NCBI GenBank assembly: GCA_900556185.1
Contig: USNN01000010.1
Coordinates: 1 to 18,263, forward strand
Length of the DNA: 18,263 bases
From: an uncultured Eubacteriales bacterium
Lineage (GTDB): Bacteria; Bacillota; Clostridia; Christensenellales; UBA1242
Direction of reading: 5' to 3'
The notes beneath the pieces were generated by a model. The model searched no databases, had not been told where the DNA came from, and was given only the letters and a program-made list of their open reading frames with translations. This document shows, in pieces, positions 12,806 to 18,263 of the stretch (positions within the stretch are counted from its first letter, which is position 1; each line of letters begins with the position of its first letter). The translations under genes were made by a program, and so were the position numbers.

Positions 12806-13508
12806 TTAAAGCCACCTCCACTAATTTTCCTATAAATTCTGCACGTGCTTCGGCACTAGCACTAACTTCATAATTAGTTTTACCGCGACCATCCCACACA
12901 TCGGTTACCACACAAATAGCAACCGCTTGCTTTTTTGCTTTTTTTGCATTTATATACAAACTTGCACTTTCCATTTCAACGTTATCACACGATTTATGTA
13001 ACTCGTTTTCATTTTCATAAAAAGTGTCTGTGTTAAATGTTGTTCCATTTTTAATAACCACACCCATCTCTTTTGCAAGAGCGGTCAGTTTATCTGTTAA
13101 ATGCTTACTAGCGTATAACGGCTTACCTTCATTATGCGTTATATAATTATCATAATTAGTGTCAGTTAACACCTTTTTAGATAAAATAATATCACCCAGT
13201 TTAAATTTAGGGTTTGGAGTTCCACAAGTGCCAATTCTTATTATTTGATTTACTCCATAATAGTTAAATAACTCATATGAATATATTCCCATAGACGGGT
13301 TGCCCATCCCAGAACTCATAACTGAAACCAGTTTACCTTTAAACCTACCCGTATAACACAATTCATATCGCATACTATTAACGAGTTTCACATCGGTCAA
13401 ATATTTTTCTGCAATGCTTTTTGCTCGCATTGGGTCACCTGTCATAATAACGCTTGGTGCGATTTCACCAAATTTTGCCGTGTTGTGTTTTGTTGGTGTA
13501 TTTTTCAT
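12789..13508 (-). CDS. deoD: Purine nucleoside phosphorylase, DeoD type
   Basis: 239 residues, the usual size of the hexameric DeoD family, which splits purine (deoxy)nucleosides with phosphate into base and sugar-1-phosphate. Recognisable blocks are VIMTGDPMRAK (phosphate loop, near residues 19-29), RIGTCGTPNPKFKLGD (91-106), DNVEMESASLY (ribose-binding Met-Glu) and VVTDVWDG, where the Asp that protonates the purine is expected. The ATG follows GGAGAAAAT. It starts nine bases after the upstream permease stop and overlaps deoB, so it is co-transcribed with both. Sugar-1-phosphate from this enzyme is the substrate of DeoB. Confidence 0.95.
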   Translation of the reverse strand: MKNTPTKHNTAKFGEIAPSVIMTGDPMRAKSIAEKYLTDVKLVNSMRYELCYTGRFKGKLVSVMSSGMGNPSMGIYSYELFNYYGVNQIIRIGTCGTPNPKFKLGDIILSKKVLTDTNYDNYITHNEGKPLYASKHLTDKLTALAKEMGVVIKNGTTFNTDTFYENENELHKSCDNVEMESASLYINAKKAKKQAVAICVVTDVWDGRGKTNYEVSASAEARAEFIGKLVEVALIGSIE

Positions 13509-13517
13509 ATTTTCTCC

Positions 13518-15110
13518 TTAATTTAATTTTTCAAATTGCCTTTTGCCAGTGTAACGAATGTAATTATATAAAAACAAACTAATAACCGAAATTAAAACAA
13601 AAACTAACAATAAATATATTCTTACGGGTAAAATTGCCATAAATGCAAAATATAAAGCAAGTATTGCAATTGTAAACATCCAACCACCAAATAGAGATAA
13701 AAATATTCCAACACCCTGTTTTATAACAACAGTTTCATTTACCCAATTTAAGTTTGGTGATTTTAAGTTTAAACATAACCCAAATAACGCCGTGCAAACA
13801 ACATAAGCCACACTAACTAGCATACAAATCAAAAAGTCTATTATTGATAAATGCATACCTATTGAACCACATATAACAAACAGCATAGTAAATGGCAAAG
13901 TTACAACCAAATGGCAAAGAATTTTTGCATTTAATATATCTATAGTTTTTATAGGTAATGTTCGTATAATCCAAATATTTTTGCCTTCTAATGAAACCGA
14001 TGGAGCAGTTATATCCACCGTAGACGCCACTAGCATAATTATGCCAACCAAAAACAATACATTCATATGCAGAATATTTATGCCGTTAGATATCTCCACA
14101 ATAGCATCTGGCTTTATTAGCATAAACACAGCACCAACCATCATTATAAAAACACCAAAACCGCAATTAAGCATATATGTGCTACTACTAAAAAATCTCT
14201 TTAATTCTCGTTTTAATAGTGCAATTTTATAATTAGATTGCTTTGTTACTAAATCTTTTGAAACTTTTTCGACGCTGGCTGTTTTTGTGGTTGTAATTTT
14301 TATATACGTTTTAGAAATTATATAAAAACATAAGGCAAATAATAAAGTAGTTGCAATAAATAAAATTAATGTTGCTTTTAAACTACCAAGTCCCATTTCA
14401 CCCATCAAATAAAATGGATAAGCGTAGGCTTTTATGCTTTTTGTTACAACTTCGCCATTGGCTATCATTTTTTCAAATAACGAACTTGCGTTAAAACAGA
14501 AGTAATAATAAACAATAAAAAACAATAGTGAAACTATAACAGTAATAAATGTTTTGTTTTTAATTTTTTGTGTAAGTTTTGCCACTAAAAAGCCCAACAA
14601 ACAGCAAAGCACTAAAACAAATATTGTAATTAAAAAATATAAAAGTAGCGAAGCAAATACCCCTCCAACCGTAGGACTAAACACAATATAGTAAACCACA
14701 AGCGATGGAACCATAATTATTGACGAATATAATAACCCCATCAAATAAACGCTAGTTAACCTAATAAATAAAATGTATCTAACAGGTATTGGCATACTAA
14801 GTAGTAGTTCGTTGTCTTTAGATTGGTACATACTAGAATATGTGTTAAAGACACCACCAAATACACCTAGTAAAATGGCAAGACTCCCCATTGTGGTAAA
14901 ATATAGCCATTTATATTCGGTTTCCACAAGTGACAAGGCAACCCCATAAGCCATAACACCAAACATTAAAGCAAGTAGCAAAACTAGCACCCCAAAGCCG
15001 ACTATCATTTTAATTGTAGACGCTTTGCTTCTAGAATTTCCAGTTTTTACATCTTGGAAAAAACTTTTGTTAATTTCCATCATTTGCTTTTTAAGTAACG
15101 ACTTAAACAT
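13518..15110 (-). CDS. Large ABC exporter permease with duplicated halves
   Basis: 530 residues with about twelve predicted membrane helices. It looks like two fused ABC-2-type halves: S-K-D-N-E-LLLSMPIP (97-109) before a helix cluster recurs as S-L-E-G-K-N-IWIIRTLPI (373-387), and a charged cytoplasmic linker lies at about 271-305. This agrees with the large permeases that work with EcsA-like ATPases in Firmicutes. Its ATG, preceded by GGAG, overlaps the end of the upstream ATPase gene by eight bases, so the pair is translationally coupled. deoD follows after nine bases. Substrate unknown; an ABC exporter role is well supported, the exact family less so. Confidence 0.83.
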   Translation of the reverse strand: MFKSLLKKQMMEINKSFFQDVKTGNSRSKASTIKMIVGFGVLVLLLALMFGVMAYGVALSLVETEYKWLYFTTMGSLAILLGVFGGVFNTYSSMYQSKDNELLLSMPIPVRYILFIRLTSVYLMGLLYSSIIMVPSLVVYYIVFSPTVGGVFASLLLYFLITIFVLVLCCLLGFLVAKLTQKIKNKTFITVIVSLLFFIVYYYFCFNASSLFEKMIANGEVVTKSIKAYAYPFYLMGEMGLGSLKATLILFIATTLLFALCFYIISKTYIKITTTKTASVEKVSKDLVTKQSNYKIALLKRELKRFFSSSTYMLNCGFGVFIMMVGAVFMLIKPDAIVEISNGINILHMNVLFLVGIIMLVASTVDITAPSVSLEGKNIWIIRTLPIKTIDILNAKILCHLVVTLPFTMLFVICGSIGMHLSIIDFLICMLVSVAYVVCTALFGLCLNLKSPNLNWVNETVVIKQGVGIFLSLFGGWMFTIAILALYFAFMAILPVRIYLLLVFVLISVISLFLYNYIRYTGKRQFEKLN

Positions 15111-15816
15111 CTTTTTTCTCCAACTCTAAAAATACGGTTTCTAGGCTAGTATCACCCTTAACCTCTTCCATGGTTCCTGACTTGATTAACTTGCCGTTCT
15201 TTATAATTGCAACCTTATCACAAAGTTTTTCTGCGACTTCCAACACATGTGTCGAAAAGAATATTGCCCCACCATTATTACATACTTCCCGCATCATAAG
15301 TTTTAATGTGTGAGAAGCTTTTGGGTCTAGCCCAACAAACGGTTCATCCATAATAATAAGTTTAGGGTTATGCACCCATGCAGAAATTATGGCTAGTTTT
15401 TGTTTCATACCATGTGAGTATGACGCAATAGATTTATTTAAGTCGTTCATCAATTCAAAATTGTTTGCAAGTTTTTCTATTCTTTCTTTTCGCTCGTCTT
15501 TATTAACGCTGTATATGTCACAAATAAAGTTAATATATTGACTACCCGTCATATATTCGTATAAGTCGGGGTTATCTGGTATATATGCCATTATTTTTTT
15601 GCAAGCAATTGGGTCTGACTTTATATTTTTGCCGTCTATTGTTATTTCGCCAGCATCAAAATCAAGTATACCAATACACGCTTTAATAGTGGTGGTTTTA
15701 CCTGCACCATTGTGCCCAATAAACCCATATATTTCGCCACTATTTATGGTTAAAGATAAATCGTCTACCGCCTTTTTATCGCCATAAGTTTTTGTTAAAT
15801 TCTTAATGGTTAACAT
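15103..15816 (-). CDS. ABC transporter ATP-binding protein (EcsA-like)
   Basis: 237 residues forming one nucleotide-binding domain. Walker A GHNGAGKT is at 34-41, Walker B LIIMDEP at 153-159, and the switch histidine is in STH. The signature motif is YSHGM (133-137) rather than LSGGQ, and the Q-loop area reads AYIPDNPDLYEYMT, with no Gln at the usual place. Both are common in the EcsA-like exporter ATPases, so they are read as family features rather than decay. The ATG has GGGGAG upstream. It lies 11 bases after the preceding permease and overlaps its own permease partner, with which it should form the transporter. Confidence 0.9.
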   Translation of the reverse strand: MLTIKNLTKTYGDKKAVDDLSLTINSGEIYGFIGHNGAGKTTTIKACIGILDFDAGEITIDGKNIKSDPIACKKIMAYIPDNPDLYEYMTGSQYINFICDIYSVNKDERKERIEKLANNFELMNDLNKSIASYSHGMKQKLAIISAWVHNPKLIIMDEPFVGLDPKASHTLKLMMREVCNNGGAIFFSTHVLEVAEKLCDKVAIIKNGKLIKSGTMEEVKGDTSLETVFLELEKKDV

Positions 15817-15827
15817 AACTTCTCCCC

Positions 15828-16730
15828 TTATCTGTTTGCTTTTCTTGATCGCAAGTAATTTACAAGCACATACGCACCAATTAACACAACAATAGACCCA
15901 GCCAAAACGCAGTAACTTGCAAGTATACTAACTTTATGGTTAAAAAAATATAAATTGCAGTCTACACTTTCTTTAATTCCATCAATAAGTTCAGCAGGTA
16001 TACCTTCATTTGCCATTTGGTTAAACACTCCATTCAATGAATGGTTTCTAATCAAGCTGGTTCCGTATGTCCCAGGTAAAAACATAATTGCTTTTTGTAA
16101 CCCAGTGCTAAATTGAGAAATTGGCATATATGCTCCGCAAATAAACCCGTAACCCGCACTAACTATTGTGCCAACTGCAGATATTTGACCTTGACTAGAA
16201 AGAAAACTATTAATAAACGAAGATAATGCCGTGCCAAACATAGAAAGCAAAAACACATCCACAAAAATTAGTAAAACATCCACACCAGATAAAAACCAGC
16301 CTTTAGTTGCAACATACACAAACGAAAGTAATGTTGCCACAACACTAATCAAAAGTGTGGTTACTAAAGTCGCTGAATAATAAGATAAATATAATGTAGA
16401 TTTTTTAACTGGCGTTACATCAAAGTCTTTTCTAGCACCCGTAACTTTATCTTGCACCATTAGCATATTCGCACAAAATGCAACCGTTATGCAAGACACC
16501 GCGAGCAAAGATGAAAACAATTCGCCAGCAACCGTTCCGTTAATAAGTTTTTCAGAAACACTAAAACCATCTGGCATACTGCTTGCAAAAGAATCTTTAT
16601 ATACCTTCGCTAAAAAAGTAGCGTATAAAATAAGTAAAATAATTGGGGTTATAAGCGATGTAAAAAACATACCCTTATCTTTAAAAAACATTTTAATGTT
16701 TCTTTTTGTTAGTGAAAAATATGTCTTCAT
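15828..16730 (-). CDS. ABC-2 type exporter permease
   Basis: 300 residues from the ATG of MKTYFSLTKRN. An in-frame ATG five codons earlier (16745) is rejected because GGAGAG lies at the right distance before the later one, which begins one base after the upstream ATPase stop (TAATATG). Hydrophobic segments near residues 20-40, 58-80, 105-130, 138-160, 175-198 and 265-290 give about six helices, with a large extracytoplasmic loop in the first part and another before the last helix. The order and form match ABC-2 permeases of DrrB-like drug or lipid exporters. It should pair with the ATPase at 16732-17640. Substrate unknown. Confidence 0.87.
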   Translation of the reverse strand: MKTYFSLTKRNIKMFFKDKGMFFTSLITPIILLILYATFLAKVYKDSFASSMPDGFSVSEKLINGTVAGELFSSLLAVSCITVAFCANMLMVQDKVTGARKDFDVTPVKKSTLYLSYYSATLVTTLLISVVATLLSFVYVATKGWFLSGVDVLLIFVDVFLLSMFGTALSSFINSFLSSQGQISAVGTIVSAGYGFICGAYMPISQFSTGLQKAIMFLPGTYGTSLIRNHSLNGVFNQMANEGIPAELIDGIKESVDCNLYFFNHKVSILASYCVLAGSIVVLIGAYVLVNYLRSRKANR

Positions 16731-16731
16731 A

Positions 16732-17640
16732 TTAATTCTCTCCATTTAATCTTTTGCCTGTTACCGCCAAGAACACATCATCCATTTTGCCTTTAACCAA
16801 CTCAAAATCAGTAAACACATCTGGATTGTTTATAACAATATCTCGTGCTTCCATACAATTTTTCACTTCAATTTTTATGCAATCTTTTTTCACTTCATAC
16901 GCCACGCCCAGTTTTTTCACAACATCTTCTGGTGTGTTATACAAAGTTATAAAGTCGCCCGTGTATTTGTTTTTAAGTTCAATTGGTGTGCCTTCAGCCG
17001 AAATTTTACCAGCGTCTAATATAATTACATAGTCAGCATCTTGTGCTTCTTCCATATAGTGAGTTGTTAAAAACACAGTCATACCTTCAGTCTTTCTTAA
17101 AGACTCAACAACTCTCCACACTAGCTTTCTTGTTTGTGGGTCTAACCCAGTGGTTGGCTCGTCTAATATTAAAATTTTAGGGTGATGCAACAACGCTCTT
17201 GCCACATCAATTCTTCTTCGTTGCCCACCAGACAACTTGCCCACTGGTCTATTTAATATGTTTTCAAAATCTAATAATTTAGACAACTCAGTTACTCGCT
17301 TTTTTGCGTCTTCACCAAATATTCCATACAAACTTGCTCTTGTGTATAAGTTATCTAAAACACTTAGAGAGCCGTCTAGCACCGAGTTTTGAAAAACTAC
17401 GCCTAGTTCTTTATTTATTTGCATTTGGTCGGTTTCTATATTTTTTCCATCAATAATAACTTCGCCACTATCTTTTCTTAAACTGCCACACATAATTGAG
17501 ATGGTAGTACTCTTACCTGCCCCATTCACGCCTAAAAACGCAAATAGTTCACCCTTTTTTACATGAAAAGATAAGTCATTAACCGCTTTAACATCTCCGA
17601 ATGACTTGTGTAAATTTTTAATATCAATAATGTGTTCCAT
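16732..17640 (-). CDS. ABC exporter ATP-binding protein (DrrA-like)
   Basis: 302 residues. Walker A GVNGAGKS is at 37-44, Q loop Gln at Q84 (VVFQN), canonical signature LSGGQ at 136-140, Walker B ILILDE at 156-161 and switch histidine in TTHYMEEA. After the nucleotide-binding domain comes a C-terminal extension of about 80 residues, as in the DrrA/CcmA-type ATPases of drug and lipid exporters. First gene of the six-gene unit, with GGAG upstream of the ATG and a consensus promoter at 17667-17695. Its permease partner follows with one base between stop and start. Confidence 0.93.
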   Translation of the reverse strand: MEHIIDIKNLHKSFGDVKAVNDLSFHVKKGELFAFLGVNGAGKSTTISIMCGSLRKDSGEVIIDGKNIETDQMQINKELGVVFQNSVLDGSLSVLDNLYTRASLYGIFGEDAKKRVTELSKLLDFENILNRPVGKLSGGQRRRIDVARALLHHPKILILDEPTTGLDPQTRKLVWRVVESLRKTEGMTVFLTTHYMEEAQDADYVIILDAGKISAEGTPIELKNKYTGDFITLYNTPEDVVKKLGVAYEVKKDCIKIEVKNCMEARDIVINNPDVFTDFELVKGKMDDVFLAVTGKRLNGEN

Positions 17641-17666
17641 ACGTTCTCCGTTTTCCTTATAAATTA

Positions 17667-17695
17667 ATTATAATTAACAAACACTTTCGTGTCAA
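17667..17695 (-). promoter_or_regulatory. Consensus promoter of the ABC-deoD-deoB unit
   Basis: On the minus strand a perfect TTGACA (17690-17695), 17-base spacer and perfect TATAAT (17667-17672). The -10 lies in the 14-base palindrome TTAATTATAATTAA (17664-17677), and an ACAC-GAAA-GTGT inverted repeat (17681-17692) overlaps the -35. Such an ideal promoter with symmetric elements suggests control by a repressor. Confidence 0.85.
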
Positions 17696-17726
17696 CGAAT
17701 ACGCCAACCAAATTAATGTAAAACAT

Positions 17727-17757
17727 AAAAACACCTTACCATTGGTAAGATGTTTTT
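17727..17757 (-). terminator. Terminator of the HAD phosphatase gene
   Basis: A 14-bp stem AAAAACATCTTACC/GGTAAGGTGTTTTT with a 3-base loop, read on the minus strand. One pair is T-G, allowed in minus-strand RNA but an A-C mismatch in plus-strand RNA, so it is built for the minus direction. It starts just after the stop codon at 17759-17761. Confidence 0.88.
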
Positions 17758-17758
17758 A

Positions 17759-18263
17759 TTATTGTTGTTCTTGTTGTGATTGTAGCCCTAATATAGGTAG
17801 TATATCAGTTAAATTATCCACATTCTGTAACACGGTATGCCACTTGGTTGTGTCAAAATAATCGGCATCATCTGGATTTATACAAATGGTTTTGCATCCA
17901 GATTGATGTGCCCATTCATCATTACTGCCATTACCAACAAACACAAGGTCGACTGCTTTAGACTTTGTTTGATTCTTATATTCATTAATAAACCTTGCCT
18001 TCCCTTCAAAGTCGTAATTAGTTCCACGAATATAATCGCAAACGCCATCACTGTTAAAAAACATTCCATTTGCGTTAATAGAATCAAAATACTTCAAGTT
18101 TTTGCCAAGCACTCTAGCCACTACTGGGGTTATATTGCCACTTACAATATGAATAGAGTAGCCTTCATCTTTAAGTGCTTTCAATGTTTCTTCAAGTCCG
18201 TCTATGAGTGTAATTTTATCTGCAATTTCAGCAAGTTGCTTTTTATTAAAACCTGCCCTGTAA
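17759..18263 (-). CDS. HAD-family phosphatase (phosphoserine phosphatase-like), 5' end outside window
   Basis: The reading frame stays open to the window edge and adds at least 26 residues (YRAGFNKKQLAEIADKITL and on) before the first possible in-window start, so the gene is cut and motif I (DxDxT) is missing from view. Visible are motif II HIVSGN (Ser), a likely motif III Lys in GKARF, and motif IV FVGNGSNDEWA, followed by CKTICINPDD. The LIDGLEETLKALKDEGY segment before motif II is typical of SerB-like HAD-IB phosphatases. Motif IV has GNG where GDG is usual, while the second Asp (ND) is kept. The C-terminus ends in a Gln-rich tail. Substrate not certain. Confidence 0.8.
   Translation of the reverse strand, partial: YRAGFNKKQLAEIADKITLIDGLEETLKALKDEGYSIHIVSGNITPVVARVLGKNLKYFDSINANGMFFNSDGVCDYIRGTNYDFEGKARFINEYKNQTKSKAVDLVFVGNGSNDEWAHQSGCKTICINPDDADYFDTTKWHTVLQNVDNLTDILPILGLQSQQEQQ

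Noticed and set aside
15103..15816. Degenerate, inactive ABC ATPase because LSGGQ is missing
   Set aside because: YSHGM and the altered Q loop are usual in EcsA-like ATPases, and Walker A and B are intact.
16731..16745. Earlier ATG for the ABC-2 permease
   Set aside because: It lies within the end of the upstream gene without a suitable ribosome binding site, while GGAGAG is well placed for the ATG at 16730.
18182..18184. TTG as true start of the HAD phosphatase
   Set aside because: The frame stays open to the window edge, encodes a typical HAD cap-to-core segment upstream, and motif I must lie further 5'.

Overview
The window reads as chromosomal DNA from a low-GC Gram-positive bacterium, most likely an uncultured gut-type Firmicute (Clostridia or Bacilli). 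This is inferred from the AT-rich genes, strong GGAGG-type ribosome binding sites, near-consensus sigma-A promoters with 17-base spacers, compact hairpin-plus-T terminators, a tRNA with an encoded CCA end, and Listeria-Bacteroides (InlB B) repeats in a surface protein. No species can be named from the sequence alone.

Layout. Positions 1-58 are the 3' part of a tRNA-Ile(GAT) gene with its terminator. Positions 59-470 hold no ordinary gene but are the oddest part of the window: a potentially structured segment, a second and broken copy of the tRNA-Ile 3' half with its own terminator, a GC-rich hairpin-rich insert of about 80 bases between 7-base direct repeats, and a consensus promoter that drives a transcript of only about 70 bases (8-codon ORF) into a bidirectional terminator. 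Positions 469-3029 (minus) are a three-gene ABC-2 exporter operon whose promoter lies upstream of an intrinsic terminator, an attenuator-like layout. Then come cysS (minus), a large secreted InlB-repeat/transglutaminase-like protein (plus), an unknown exported protein (minus), an M14 peptidase (plus, apparently leaderless), a CofE-like gamma-glutamyl ligase (minus) and a uridine kinase-family gene (plus). Positions 11630-17640 (minus) form one tight six-gene transcription unit: two ABC exporters (ATPase-permease, ATPase-permease) followed by deoD and deoB. The window ends inside a HAD-family phosphatase gene (minus).

How the genes may work together. deoD and deoB form a standard nucleoside catabolic pair (nucleoside to base plus pentose-1-phosphate to pentose-5-phosphate), and the convergent kinase gene phosphorylates nucleosides, so 10.7-13.5 kb is a salvage neighbourhood. 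The M14 peptidase and CofE-like ligase meet tail to tail in a shared CTAG and both belong to families that act on gamma-glutamyl bonds; a functional link is only inference. The exporters have no recognisable substrate.

No CRISPR array, complete transposon, phage gene or obvious defence system is present. The best candidates for something undescribed are the tRNA-Ile scar and its insert and structured segment, the mini-transcript at 366-468, and the promoter-proximal terminator of the first ABC operon.
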